NCBI RefSeq assembly: GCF_026016445.1
Contig: NZ_CP096147.1
Coordinates: forward strand, 1,586,501-1,650,500
Reading direction: 5' to 3'
Source of the DNA: Cognatishimia activa
GTDB lineage: Bacteria; Pseudomonadota; Alphaproteobacteria; Rhodobacterales; Rhodobacteraceae
Length of the DNA stretch: 64,000 nucleotides
The notes beneath the pieces are model-generated. The model was not told the origin of the DNA and ran no database searches. It saw nothing but the letters and a program-made list of their open reading frames with translations. Shown in pieces: positions 25,451-34,717 of this stretch. How positions within the stretch are numbered: the stretch's first letter is position 1; every line of letters starts with the position of its first letter. A program made the position numbers and the translations under genes.

Positions 25451-26650
25451 ATGTCTGACACAGTACGTCAAAAAGCCGAAGCCGCGCTGGCGGAAGTTGA
25501 ACAAGTCACCGCAGTTGTGCTGGCAGAGCCTGTAGAAGCCAACGCCATTGTGCCGCTGGCTGATGCCGATGCGCCAACAAGCGAAGAAATCACAAAGCGC
25601 ATGGCAGAGCTCGATATGAGCGACACGAATTCCATCGTGACCTTTGGCTCCGCCGCGCAATCTGAGCTGCAGGAAATCAGCCAGGCGATGCTACAGGACG
25701 TGCGTAACAAAGACGTCGGGCCAGCCGGCGACAGCCTGCGCAATATCGTGACAACAATCCGGGGCTTCTCGATCTCTGAACTGGACGTGCGTCGTGAACG
25801 CTCTTTCTGGGAGAAACTGCTTGGCAAGGCCGCGCCTTTTGCCAAATTCACCGCGCGATTTGAGGAAGTTCAGGACCAGATAGACCGTATCACCGACAAT
25901 CTGCTGGATCACGAACACACCTTGATGAAAGACATCAAATCCCTGGATGTGCTCTATGAAAAGACGCTGACATTCTACGATGAGCTGGCGCTTTATATCG
26001 CGGCGGGCGAAGCCAAGATCGCTGATCTGGATGCAAATGACATCCCAGCAAAAGAAGCGGAGGTTCAGGCCGCGCCTGAAAACGAACAGGTCATGAAAGC
26101 GCAGGAACTGCGTGATCTGCGGGCTGCCCGGGATGATCTGGAACGCCGTGTACATGACCTGAAACTGACACGTCAGGTGACCATGCAGTCCCTGCCCTCG
26201 ATCCGTCTGGTTCAGGAAAACGACAAGTCGCTGGTCACCAAGATCAACTCGACGCTCGTGAATACTGTTCCGCTATGGGAAACCCAGCTGGCACAGGCAG
26301 TGACGATCCAACGCTCTGCCGAGGCTGCGGCTGCGGTGCGGGATGCGAATGATCTGACAAACGAACTGCTGACCGCAAATGCAAAGAACCTGCGCGAAAG
26401 CAACAAGATGATCCGCGAAGAGATGGAACGTGGTGTCTTTGACATCGAAGCCGTTAAACAAGCCAATGCAGACCTGATCGGCACCATCGAGGAAAGCCTG
26501 CAAATCGCGGACGAAGGCAAAGCCAAACGGGCTGCTGCCGAAGAGGACCTTAAAGCGATGGAAGCAGAACTGCGCGACACGCTGGCAGCGGCGAAAGCCA
26601 AGGCAACAGGTCTGGGCGATACCGTAGCAACCTCTGCAGGCGATGCGTAA
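25451..26650 (+). CDS. TelA-family toxic-anion resistance protein
   Basis: Cytosolic alpha-helical protein of the TelA/KlaA family, 399 residues, linked to tellurite and other toxic-anion or cell-envelope-antibiotic resistance in various bacteria; biochemical mechanism unknown. About residues 1-55 are a flexible acidic tail, then long heptad-like helices run to the end. Landmarks are SFWEKLLGKAAPFAKFTARF near residue 118, then HEHTLMKDIKSLDVLYEKTL, RQVTMQSLPSIRLVQENDKS and a C-terminal ANADLIGTIEESLQIADEGK. GAGGGGAAT precedes the start. It is 25 bases after xpaC and 6 bases before the lipoprotein gene, so it is in one operon. Confidence 0.9.
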   Translation: MSDTVRQKAEAALAEVEQVTAVVLAEPVEANAIVPLADADAPTSEEITKRMAELDMSDTNSIVTFGSAAQSELQEISQAMLQDVRNKDVGPAGDSLRNIVTTIRGFSISELDVRRERSFWEKLLGKAAPFAKFTARFEEVQDQIDRITDNLLDHEHTLMKDIKSLDVLYEKTLTFYDELALYIAAGEAKIADLDANDIPAKEAEVQAAPENEQVMKAQELRDLRAARDDLERRVHDLKLTRQVTMQSLPSIRLVQENDKSLVTKINSTLVNTVPLWETQLAQAVTIQRSAEAAAAVRDANDLTNELLTANAKNLRESNKMIREEMERGVFDIEAVKQANADLIGTIEESLQIADEGKAKRAAAEEDLKAMEAELRDTLAAAKAKATGLGDTVATSAGDA

Positions 26651-26656
26651 TCCAGA

Positions 26657-27586
26657 ATGCCACGCAGCCTTTTGACATCAGCCCTATTTGCAGGCGCTTT
26701 GAGCGCCTGCACGTTGACGTCTGAAGGCACATCGCCCCAAGCGACACCTGCGGCGCTGCCACTTCCGGCTGCGCCAAGTCAGCAAAGCGTTGCAATTGGA
26801 AAATACTATTCCAATCTGCAGGCTGATCTTCTGGTGCAAGGTCTTCTGCGCAAGGATGGCGGCGGACCTGACACGCCTTATACAGCAGACATGCTGGCAC
26901 GCAATTTCGAGCGTATTGCCTTCTACGACGAACACGCCGTGGGCACGCGACTGCAAAGTGCGGATGGCGAAGCGCGCCAGCTGGTACGCTGGCAAGATCC
27001 GGTTCGGATCAAAGTGGAATTCGGTCCCAGTGTTTCGAGAGATCAACGAGAGGCTGACAGCCAATTCGTCAGCGCCTTTGCCGACAGGCTTTCCAAGCTG
27101 ACCAACCACCCTATCCGTCCTGCCATAGTCCGCCCCAATTTTCATGTTTTCGTTTTTGGCGAAGATGATCGCGCAACCATGCAAACCCGCATCAATGAGG
27201 TCCTTCCCGGATTGTCGAGCGCCTCTCGTGCCATCATCCAAAACCTGCCGCGTGACATGCATTGCCTGATCCTCGCCAATAGCGCGGATGATGCAGTGCC
27301 GCAGATCAAATCCGCCGTTGCCATCGTGCGCGCCGAACACCCCGATCTGCTGCGTCAAACCTGTTTCCATGAGGAAATCGCGCAAGGTCTCGGCCTGCTC
27401 AATGACAGCCGCTACGCGCGGCCCTCGATTTTTAACGACGACGATGAATTTGCCTATCTCACCAGCCACGATGAAAAGCTGTTGCAAATGCTTTATGATC
27501 CACGGCTTAAGATCGGCATGACGGCTGACGAAGCCCGCCCCATCGTCAAAACCATGGCCCGCGCTCTGACCGCGCAGGCGCTATAA
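26657..27586 (+). CDS. DUF2927 lipoprotein
   Basis: Predicted lipoprotein of 309 residues, with lipobox ALSACT and Cys18, then a low-complexity Pro/Ala linker and a globular DUF2927 domain from about residue 90. The domain contains NLPRDMHCLILANS, the motif CFHEEIAQGLGLLNDS near residue 237 and a following SIFNDDDEFAYLTSHDEKLLQMLYDPRLK. HEEIxQGLGL looks like a zinc-protease active-site helix, so a peptidase or hydrolase is possible but not shown; the family is otherwise unstudied. Starts 6 bases after telA and ends 26 bases before the SPFH gene, which places an extracytoplasmic protein within this operon. Confidence 0.83.
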   Translation: MPRSLLTSALFAGALSACTLTSEGTSPQATPAALPLPAAPSQQSVAIGKYYSNLQADLLVQGLLRKDGGGPDTPYTADMLARNFERIAFYDEHAVGTRLQSADGEARQLVRWQDPVRIKVEFGPSVSRDQREADSQFVSAFADRLSKLTNHPIRPAIVRPNFHVFVFGEDDRATMQTRINEVLPGLSSASRAIIQNLPRDMHCLILANSADDAVPQIKSAVAIVRAEHPDLLRQTCFHEEIAQGLGLLNDSRYARPSIFNDDDEFAYLTSHDEKLLQMLYDPRLKIGMTADEARPIVKTMARALTAQAL

Positions 27587-27612
27587 CGATATGATGAAGT
27601 AAGGAGTGTCCC

Positions 27613-28728
27613 ATGGGTATTTTCGATTTTCTGACAGGCGAATTTATCGATGTCATTCACTGGACGGATGACACGCGTGACACGATGGTCTGGCGTTTTG
27701 AACGCGAAGGCCATGAGATCAAATACGGTGCCAAACTGACCGTCCGTGAAGGACAGGCGGCGGTATTTGTGCATGAGGGCCAGTTGGCGGATGTTTTCAC
27801 GCCGGGTCTTTATATGCTTGAGACCAACAACATGCCTGTGATGACAACACTGCAGCACTGGGATCACGGTTTCAAAAGCCCGTTCAAATCCGAAATCTAC
27901 TTCGTCAATACAACGCGCTTTAATGACCTGAAATGGGGCACCAAAAACCCCATCATGGCACGTGACCCAGAGTTCGGCCCAGTGCGTCTGCGCTCCTATG
28001 GCACCTATTCGATCCGCGTCACAGACCCTGCGCGTTTCCTGACAGAGATCGTTGGCACCGATGGTGAATTCACCATGGATGAGATCTCTTTCCAGATCCG
28101 AAATATCATTGTGCAGGAATTCTCTCGGGTCATTGCAGGCTCAGGCATTCCCGTGCTGGATATGGCCGCGAATACGGCTGAGTTTGGCAAGATCGTTGCA
28201 GAGGCGATTGATCCGGTCATTGCGCAATATGGTCTGTCGATCCCAGAACTTTACATCGAGAATATTTCACTGCCCCCCGCAGTCGAACAGGCGCTGGATG
28301 ACCGCACCTCGCGTGGCATCGCAGGCAATCTGAATGACCACATGAAATGGAAAGCGGCTGAGGCCCTGACAACGGGTGGCGCGGCAGGCGACTCCATGGG
28401 CATGGGCATGGGTGCGGCCATGGGATTGCAAATGGCGCAGGGCATGATGGGTGGCGGCAATGCCGGTCCTTGGGGTGCAGCTCCTCAAGCGACCCAACCT
28501 GCTCCACCACCTCCACCTGTTGAGCACGTTTGGCACATTGCTGAGAATGGCAAAACCACAGGTCCATTCTCCAAGGCGCGGCTCGGACAGATGGCCTCTG
28601 AGGGCAAGCTGAAACGCGAGACCTATGTCTGGACCGCAGGTCAAGACGGCTGGAAAGCCGCAGGTGACGTGCAGGAACTCGCGCAACTTTTCACGATTAT
28701 GCCACCGCCTCCGCCTCCTGGCGCATAA
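27613..28728 (+). CDS. SPFH-domain protein with C-terminal GYF_2 domain (YdjI-like)
   Basis: 371 residues. About 1-250 form an SPFH/band-7-like domain similar to Bacillus YdjI: MGIFDFLTGEFIDVIHWTDD, TVREGQAAVFVHEGQLADVF, RSYGTYSIRVTDPARFLTEI and LYIENISLPPAVEQALDDRT. A Gly/Met linker (MGMGMGAAMG, then QMAQGMMGGG) and a Pro run lead to a GYF_2 domain at about 303-362 (WHIAENGKTTGPFSKARLGQ, YVWTAGQDGWKAAGD), ending PPPPPPGA. No transmembrane helix is visible, so membrane attachment would be peripheral or via partners. GYF_2 domains bind proline-rich sequences; both this protein and the next gene's N-terminus are proline-rich, hinting at a complex. AAGGAG ribosome site. Confidence 0.88.
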   Translation: MGIFDFLTGEFIDVIHWTDDTRDTMVWRFEREGHEIKYGAKLTVREGQAAVFVHEGQLADVFTPGLYMLETNNMPVMTTLQHWDHGFKSPFKSEIYFVNTTRFNDLKWGTKNPIMARDPEFGPVRLRSYGTYSIRVTDPARFLTEIVGTDGEFTMDEISFQIRNIIVQEFSRVIAGSGIPVLDMAANTAEFGKIVAEAIDPVIAQYGLSIPELYIENISLPPAVEQALDDRTSRGIAGNLNDHMKWKAAEALTTGGAAGDSMGMGMGAAMGLQMAQGMMGGGNAGPWGAAPQATQPAPPPPPVEHVWHIAENGKTTGPFSKARLGQMASEGKLKRETYVWTAGQDGWKAAGDVQELAQLFTIMPPPPPPGA

Positions 28729-28761
28729 ATCCAAACCTTAAAAATAAAACACCGGACGACC

Positions 28762-29877
28762 ATGACCAACATGCCGCCCCCACCACCCGCGCCGAAAGCG
28801 GCGCATCGCTTTCCCTGTGACCAATGCGGGGCGGACTACCGGTTTGATCCCAAAGAGTCGCAACTGGTCTGTGATCACTGCGGCCATACTTCTGAAATGG
28901 CGGACATGGGCCCCTGGGCTGGGTCCATCAATGAGCTCGACTTCAAAACTGCGATCAACAACCAACTCCCGGCACAGGAAATCGAAGAGACCCGCGTCTC
29001 CACCTGTCCGAACTGCGCAGCGCAAGTCGAGTTTGATGCAATCACCCACTCCAAGGAGTGCCCGTTCTGCGCCACGCCTGTGGTCACGGACACAGGTACA
29101 CACCGGCACATCAAACCAAAAGGTGTGCTGCCTTTCGCTTTGAATGAACGTGCCGCAAATGGCGCCATGACGGACTGGCTTGGTAAGCTCTGGTTTGCCC
29201 CCAACGGATTGCAGGAATACGCCCGTAAAGGTCGGAAAATGGATGGCATCTACGTCCCCTATTGGACTTTTGATGCCGACACGAAATCCTCGTATCGCGG
29301 TGAACGCGGCACGGAATATCACGAGACCCGCACCGTCATGCGGGATGGCAAGCAAGAACAGCAGACGGTCACCAAAGTGCGCTGGCGCAATGTTTCGGGC
29401 CGAGTGGCGCGGTTCTTCGATGATGTGCTTGTTTTGGCCTCCAGAAGTCTGCCGAAGAAGTTCACCGATGCGCTGCAACCATGGGACTTGGACGCGCTTG
29501 AACCTTACCGCCCGGAATTCCTGGCGGGCTTCCGCGCGGAAGGCTACGCGGTGGAACTGGACGAAGGTTTCGCCGAGGCCCGCGCCCATGTGGACCGCGT
29601 GATCCTGCGCGATGTGAAATTTGACATTGGCGGGGATCGCCAGCGGGTGCATAACATCGACACAACCGTGTCTGACGTGACCTTCAAGCACATCCTCCTG
29701 CCGGTCTGGATGGCCGCTTATAAGTATCGTGGCAAAACATATCGTTTTGTCGTGAATGGCCGCACAGGGCGCGTTCAAGGCGAACGCCCCTGGTCAGCAT
29801 GGAAAATTGCCTTCGCTGTGCTTCTGGGCGCCATTGTGGCAGCCGGAGTGGGTTACGTAGTGGCGATGAACCAGTAA
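28762..29877 (+). CDS. Zinc-ribbon membrane-anchored protein (YdjG-like)
   Basis: 371 residues. After MPPPPPAP, a first zinc ribbon (CDQCGADYRFDP, then CDHCGH) spans about residues 19-43 and a second (CPNCAAQ, then CPFCATP) about 80-107, as in TFIIB/primosomal-type ribbons. The middle domain (about 110-335) includes VLPFALNERAANGAMTDWL, YVPYWTFDADTKSSYRGERG and a C-terminal FKHILLPVWMAAYKYRGKTY with VNGRTGRVQGERPWS, the family fold shared with Bacillus YdjG-type proteins. One helix, KIAFAVLLGAIVAAGVGYVV, at about 347-366 anchors it. Catalytic function is not evident. It is the last gene of the run; the convergent hsp20 gene begins 10 bases on. Confidence 0.85.
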   Translation: MTNMPPPPPAPKAAHRFPCDQCGADYRFDPKESQLVCDHCGHTSEMADMGPWAGSINELDFKTAINNQLPAQEIEETRVSTCPNCAAQVEFDAITHSKECPFCATPVVTDTGTHRHIKPKGVLPFALNERAANGAMTDWLGKLWFAPNGLQEYARKGRKMDGIYVPYWTFDADTKSSYRGERGTEYHETRTVMRDGKQEQQTVTKVRWRNVSGRVARFFDDVLVLASRSLPKKFTDALQPWDLDALEPYRPEFLAGFRAEGYAVELDEGFAEARAHVDRVILRDVKFDIGGDRQRVHNIDTTVSDVTFKHILLPVWMAAYKYRGKTYRFVVNGRTGRVQGERPWSAWKIAFAVLLGAIVAAGVGYVVAMNQ

Positions 29878-29887
29878 TCCGCAGGTT

Positions 29888-30304
29888 TTACCCTTTTGAG
29901 ATCTTAACGGTTTTCGCCTCATTCACCTCTGGCGCGGATTTTGGAATCATAACGGCCAATACACCGTCTTTCAGGTCAGCTGTTACGCCCTCTGCATCTG
30001 CATCCGCCGGCAGTCTGAAGTTGCGGCTGAAGGCCCCGTATTGCCGCTCGGAAAAGAACCAAGTGTCACCTTTGTCCTCTTTTTCAGTCCGTTTTTCGCC
30101 TTTGATGGTCAACACATCTCCATGAACCGACACATCGATGTCACCTTCATCAACTCCCGGCACTTCCATAGAAATCCGGTAAGCTTCTTCGTCAGACGAG
30201 GCCTCGCTGGCCGGGGTCAACCAATCAGCCAGACGCGTGCTCATCGTGCGGAACGGTTCATAAAGCGCGGGCCACAGGCCCAGACCATGTGTTTTCTCAA
30301 CCAT
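29888..30304 (-). CDS. Small heat-shock protein, Hsp20/alpha-crystallin family
   Basis: ATP-independent holdase chaperone of 138 residues from ATG 30304, which has GGAGGAG 7 bases upstream. The alpha-crystallin domain, about residues 40-136, includes YRISMEVPGVDEGDIDVSVH, IKGEKRTEKEDKGDTW, ERQYGAFSRNFRLP and the C-terminal VNEAKTVKISKG; an I-x-I style tail is not obvious. The start two frames upstream (30355) lacks a ribosome site. I do not see a clear heat-shock promoter in the 136 bases before it. Convergent with the zinc-ribbon gene. Confidence 0.92.
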   Translation of the reverse strand: MVEKTHGLGLWPALYEPFRTMSTRLADWLTPASEASSDEEAYRISMEVPGVDEGDIDVSVHGDVLTIKGEKRTEKEDKGDTWFFSERQYGAFSRNFRLPADADAEGVTADLKDGVLAVMIPKSAPEVNEAKTVKISKG

Positions 30305-30440
30305 GTCTCTCCTCCTGATATGACAACACATGCGAAGGATCGCACATTTGTTCAAAGGCCGCCTTGAGGCGGATCAAATGGCTTGAAAATCAGGTTTCGA
30401 AGTGGCAGCAGGCTTTGAACCTTTTCAAAGGAAAATCAGA

Positions 30441-30890
30441 ATGCGCGCATTGATTCAAAGAGTGTCCGAAGCTGCCGTACGCGTGGATGGCGAGATCGTA
30501 GGAGAAATCAAACAGGGGCTACTTGTGCTGATCTGCGCCATGAAGGGTGACACAGAAGCGGATGCCGATCGCCTAGCCGCGAAAATCAGCAAGATGCGGA
30601 TATTCACTGACGAAAATGGTAAGATGAACAAGTCTGTGCTCGACATCGCAGGCGGCGCTTTGGTGGTCAGCCAATTCACCTTGTCCGCCGATACCAAAAG
30701 CGGCAACCGTCCCGGCTTTTCAACTGCTTGCGGTGCGGAAGAAGGCAACGCCTTCTATGAATATTTTGCTCGTGCATTGGGAGAAACCGGTGTCCCGGTT
30801 GCCAAAGGCATTTTCAGCGCTGATATGAAAGTTTCACTGGTCAATGATGGTCCTGTAACCATTTGGATCGATACGGACCAGTGGTCTTAA
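30441..30890 (+). CDS. dtd: D-aminoacyl-tRNA deacylase
   Basis: Removes D-amino acids (and mischarged glycine) from tRNA. 149 residues with the family's [20 protein letters not shown] start, [17 protein letters not shown] in the middle and GPVTIWIDT at the end; the last carries the Gly-cisPro motif that gates chirality. AAAGGAAAA precedes ATG 30441. It converges with glpK across a shared hairpin. Confidence 0.96.
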   Translation: MRALIQRVSEAAVRVDGEIVGEIKQGLLVLICAMKGDTEADADRLAAKISKMRIFTDENGKMNKSVLDIAGGALVVSQFTLSADTKSGNRPGFSTACGAEEGNAFYEYFARALGETGVPVAKGIFSADMKVSLVNDGPVTIWIDTDQWS

Positions 30891-30909
30891 GGTGGGGTGA
30901 CACCCCACC
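30891..30909. terminator. Shared hairpin between dtd and glpK
   Basis: GGTGGGGT-GAC-ACCCCACC is a perfect 8-bp stem with a 3-base loop, placed between the convergent dtd and glpK stops. No long T run follows on either strand, so bidirectional termination is probable, not certain. Confidence 0.6.
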
Positions 30910-30915
30910 CTCTCC

Positions 30916-32400
30916 TTACACGGATAGCGTCGCTTCGACAGCTTTCTTCCAATTTGCGTAACGTGCTTCACGGGTGGCCTCGGCCATTACTGGCTCAAAA
31001 GTCTGATCAAGCGCCCATTTTGCTGCAAAGTCTTCCTGAGACGGATAGACGCCTGCGCGCATACCTGCGAGCCAAGCCACGCCGAGCGCGGTGCTTTCCA
31101 ATACGGTTGGTCGATCCACTGGCGCTCCGGTGATATCCGCAAGGAACTGCATCGCGCAATCGCTTGCGGTCATACCACCGTCGACGCGCAGTTGAGCTTT
31201 GCCTGCACCACCCATATCACCTTGCATCGCCTCCAGCAGATCCCGGGTTTGAAAACCAACACTTTCAAGCGCTGCCTTTGCAAATTCAGCCGGACCCGAC
31301 CCTCGCGTCAGCCCAAAAATCGCCCCTCGGCAATCCGGTGCCCAGTATGGTGCACCGAGGCCTGTAAATGCAGGCACCAAAATCAGTTCTTGCGCGGGAT
31401 CAGCCGATTCCGCCAAAGCTTGGGTTTCTGAGGCGCTTTCGATGATCCCCAGACCGTCTCGCAGCCATTGAACCACTGCGCCCGCGATAAAGATCGCCCC
31501 TTCCAGCGCATACGTCGGCTTTCCATCCAATTGATAGGCAATCGTCGTCAACAAACGGTTCTCTGAGGTCACTGGAGTATCGCCTGTATTCAAAAGCGCA
31601 AAACAGCCGGTGCCATAGGTGGATTTCAACATGCCCGGCTCAAAGCAGGCATTTCCGAGCGTCGCAGCCTGCTGATCCCCTGCCACGCCGAGAATTGGAA
31701 TTTCCGCACCGAGAATAGATGCTTCCGCAACACCGAAGTCCGCTGCGCAATCCAGAACCTCTGGCAACATCGCTTGCGGCACCCCCAGAAGATCGCAGAT
31801 CTTATCTGACCATGCCCCGTTGTGGATGTCGTAAAGCATAGTGCGCGCCGCATTCGTTGCGTCCGTCACATGGCGTTTGCCGCCGGTCAAATGCCAGATA
31901 AGCCAGCTGTCAACCGTCCCAAAGGCAAGCTCGCCCGCCTCAGCGCGTGAGCGCAGGATTTCGTCTTGATCCAATATCCATTTCACCTTCGTCGAGGAGA
32001 AATATGGATCAAGCAACAGCCCTGTTGTTTCGGTAATCAGAGCCTCGTGGCCATCTGCTTTTAGGGCGCGACAGATGTCCGCTGTCCGTCGGTCCTGCCA
32101 AACAATCGCATTGTGTACGGGCTCACCAGTAGAGCGGTCCCAGACAAGCGTAGTTTCACGCTGATTGGTGATACCAATCGCTGTGATGGCGGCCATTTCA
32201 AGCCCGGCCTTGGCAACTGCATCTCTGCAAGTGGACAGCGTGGTGTTCCACAGATCCATCGCGTCGTGTTCCACCCAGCCCGAATTGGGGAAATGCTGTG
32301 TGAATTCTTCCTGTGCGCTCGCGATGATTTTCATCTCCGCGTCAAAGACAATTGCACGGGTGGAAGTTGTGCCTTGATCAATGGCCAAAATATACGTCAT
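30916..32400 (-). CDS. glpK: Glycerol kinase
   Basis: Phosphorylates glycerol to glycerol-3-phosphate in the cytosol. 494 residues from ATG 32400 ([20 protein letters not shown], phosphate-binding loop at 7-14). Substrate and family markers include [67 protein letters not shown] and [19 protein letters not shown] rejected the upstream extension for lack of a ribosome site; the leader contains a GlpR-like operator. No other glp genes lie in the window. Confidence 0.97.
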   Translation of the reverse strand: MTYILAIDQGTTSTRAIVFDAEMKIIASAQEEFTQHFPNSGWVEHDAMDLWNTTLSTCRDAVAKAGLEMAAITAIGITNQRETTLVWDRSTGEPVHNAIVWQDRRTADICRALKADGHEALITETTGLLLDPYFSSTKVKWILDQDEILRSRAEAGELAFGTVDSWLIWHLTGGKRHVTDATNAARTMLYDIHNGAWSDKICDLLGVPQAMLPEVLDCAADFGVAEASILGAEIPILGVAGDQQAATLGNACFEPGMLKSTYGTGCFALLNTGDTPVTSENRLLTTIAYQLDGKPTYALEGAIFIAGAVVQWLRDGLGIIESASETQALAESADPAQELILVPAFTGLGAPYWAPDCRGAIFGLTRGSGPAEFAKAALESVGFQTRDLLEAMQGDMGGAGKAQLRVDGGMTASDCAMQFLADITGAPVDRPTVLESTALGVAWLAGMRAGVYPSQEDFAAKWALDQTFEPVMAEATREARYANWKKAVEATLSV

Positions 32401-32510
32401 GCGAGTCACTTCTCTTGCTGCCAATTCAGAATGCCTAAGAATGCAAAGGAGGCAAGCATGACCACGCTGGCAGCGTCCTCCCAGCACTGCATGCCCCTCG
32501 TTAGCGCCAA

Positions 32511-32528
32511 ATTGTTCGTTTGAAAAGA
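32511..32528. promoter_or_regulatory. GlpR-type operator candidate upstream of glpK
   Basis: ATTGTTCGTTTGAAAAGA, about 110 bases before the glpK start, agrees at 15 of 18 positions with the E. coli GlpR consensus WATKYTCGWWCGAWMATW as I recall it. It is well placed for repression by a DeoR-family GlpR in the absence of glycerol-3-phosphate. No glpR gene is in the window. Confidence 0.45.
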
Positions 32529-32584
32529 GATGAACATGAAAAGAAAATGAATTAGCAGCTATTTGCCGCGATTTTGGGTCGAAA

Positions 32585-32620
32585 ACAAAGAAAACCCCGG
32601 CCAGAAGTTCGGCCGAGGTT
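32585..32620 (-). terminator. Terminator of the acyl-CoA synthetase gene
   Basis: On the minus strand AACCTCGGCC, an 8-base loop and GGCCGGGGTT make a 10-bp stem with one G-T pair, followed by TTCTTTGTTTTC. It is 53 bases beyond the stop at 32674. Confidence 0.8.
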
Positions 32621-32673
32621 GTCTATGATTTATAAAAGGATCCTACGCGGGGCTGACGCTCAGGAGAGTTTGT

Positions 32674-34554
32674 TTAATCCGCCCACTCCCACGACTGCGC
32701 AAAACTCCCCAGAAGGGATTGTACTTCTGCCTCTTCAGCACCGTTTCTTTCGAGACGCGCCACAAGGCCGCGTTTTTTGTCATCAATGACTTCCGTCACC
32801 CGGGCAGCAAGACCCGCTTCTGTAAGCGAGGCATCAAAGACCCGCGTAATGGCGCGTTTGCGCAAGTCGGGTTTGAACACTTTGCCGACTGCGGTTTTGG
32901 GAAGCTCTGTCAGAATTTCCACGTGCTTTGGATGCGCTGCGCGTTCGTGCACCAGTGTTTTGGCATGGGCACGCAGGGTTTCGCCATCCACTTCCGCCCC
33001 TTCAACCAACTCTACATAAGCACAGGGCAATTCGCCTGAATGCATATCTGGCTGACCAATGGCCCCGGCCATCGCAACGGCTGGGTGCTGAACCAGCGCT
33101 TCTTCGATCTCGGCAGGATCAATATTGTGACCACCTCGAATGATCAGGTCTTTTGCCCGGCCCGTAATCCAAAGGTAACCATCTTCATCCAAGCGACCCA
33201 AATCACCTGTGCGCAGGTATTTTTCGGCATAGAAAAGATCGGCGTTCTTTTCGGCTTCGGTGTAGGTGTGCCCGGCGTAAACGCCGGGGTTCGAAACACA
33301 AATCTCGCCCACCTCATCCGTGGCACATTCAACGGCCCCATCTGAAGTATGATTGACGATACGCACGTCCGTATGTGGGAAAGGAATGCCGACAGAGCCA
33401 ACTTTCTTTTCACCACCTGGAGGGTTGCAGGACACCAGACAGGTGGCTTCTGTCAGACCGTAGCCTTCAACAATTGTCACGTTCGACGCGCTTTCAAAGC
33501 GTTTAAACAGCTCCATTGGCATCGGCGCAGACCCAGAGAAGGCCACTTCAACAGATGAGATATCCGCGTCCACCGGGCGTTGCATCAAGGCAGAGACCGC
33601 CGTCGGCACGGTGATAATAAAGGTGATGTTCCAGCGCTCGATGAGCTTCCAGAAGTTGTCGAACACGCCGTCGCCACGATAGCCCTGTGGTGTCGGAAAG
33701 ACGACGTGCGCACCAGACGCAATCGCCGACATCATGATCACCTGAACCGCAAACACATGAAACAACGGTAGCGGACACATGATGTTGTCTTTCTCGGAGA
33801 AGAGCAGCGTATCTCCAATCCAGCCATTATAGATCATGCCTTCGTAACAATGCTGCGCGACCTTTGGCATACCGGTGGTGCCACCGGTGTGGAAATAGGC
33901 CCCAACCCTATCCCCTTTGCTATCCTCAAAATCCAGCGTTGTGTTCTGCTTGGCAAGTTCCTTGCGGAAGTCCAATACCTCGGCGTGATGCTCACCATCG
34001 TTCTTCGGGCGGATCAATGGGACGATCCAGCTTTTAGGTGGCGTCAGATAGCGCAGCAGATCGATCTCAAGCACGGTATGAACTTGCGGCGCGTGGCGCA
34101 CGGCTTCGGTCACCTTCTGGGGCACATCTGTTTTTGGGAAGGCCTTAAGCGTTACAACCACTTTGGCGTTTGTTTCGCGAAGGATCGAGGCAATTTGTTC
34201 GGGTTCAAGAAGCGGATTAATCGGGTTTGCGACCCCCGCGATCATACCACCCAGCAACGTCACGAGCGTTTCATGCGCATTGGGCAGAATGTAGGCAATC
34301 GTGTCGTTGTCACCGATACCCAGCTTTCGAAACAGGTTCGCCGCCTGAACAGACATCTTGTGAAGCTCATCCCAACTCAGCGTCTCCGCCTTGTCTTTGG
34401 GGCCAGAGGTCAGTTGGTAACTGACTGCAGGACGGTTGGGGAACCGATCTCTTGTGCGGGTCAGGAATTCATACATGGTCTTAGCGACATCGCGCTTCTC
34501 CCATGGCATTTCCTGTTCAATTGCGTTGCGATCCTCCATCGACGCAAAACTCAT
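32674..34554 (-). CDS. Acyl-CoA synthetase (long form)
   Basis: ATP-dependent acid:CoA ligase of the adenylate-forming family, 626 residues, about 70-80 more than typical FadD, largely in the N-terminal and middle regions. The AMP-binding P-loop is FHTGGTTGMPK at about residues 218-228. Further on come PLPLFHVFA, GYGLTEATCLVSCNPPGGEK near residue 362, and YLRTGDLGRLDEDGYLWITG then RAKDLIIRGGHNIDPAEIEE near residue 475 (motif II and hinge), with the acetylation/active Lys in ELPKTAVGKVFKPDLR near the C-terminus. Substrate length cannot be predicted; a fatty or branched acid is likely. Monocistronic, with a terminator downstream. Confidence 0.88.
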   Translation of the reverse strand: MSFASMEDRNAIEQEMPWEKRDVAKTMYEFLTRTRDRFPNRPAVSYQLTSGPKDKAETLSWDELHKMSVQAANLFRKLGIGDNDTIAYILPNAHETLVTLLGGMIAGVANPINPLLEPEQIASILRETNAKVVVTLKAFPKTDVPQKVTEAVRHAPQVHTVLEIDLLRYLTPPKSWIVPLIRPKNDGEHHAEVLDFRKELAKQNTTLDFEDSKGDRVGAYFHTGGTTGMPKVAQHCYEGMIYNGWIGDTLLFSEKDNIMCPLPLFHVFAVQVIMMSAIASGAHVVFPTPQGYRGDGVFDNFWKLIERWNITFIITVPTAVSALMQRPVDADISSVEVAFSGSAPMPMELFKRFESASNVTIVEGYGLTEATCLVSCNPPGGEKKVGSVGIPFPHTDVRIVNHTSDGAVECATDEVGEICVSNPGVYAGHTYTEAEKNADLFYAEKYLRTGDLGRLDEDGYLWITGRAKDLIIRGGHNIDPAEIEEALVQHPAVAMAGAIGQPDMHSGELPCAYVELVEGAEVDGETLRAHAKTLVHERAAHPKHVEILTELPKTAVGKVFKPDLRKRAITRVFDASLTEAGLAARVTEVIDDKKRGLVARLERNGAEEAEVQSLLGSFAQSWEWAD

Positions 34555-34717
34555 GGTCTTCCTCCCCTAGTGTCTGCCCTGCCTTGTGGCTTGATGGCGT
34601 TTGTTGACTGTCTCAATAGTGACTTAGCCAAAGCAAGCTTGCCCACAGGTCAACATTAGCGTCGACGTTACGTCCGACAACAGCGAAAACGAGTTTCTAA
34701 CCGTTTAACGGGAAAAT

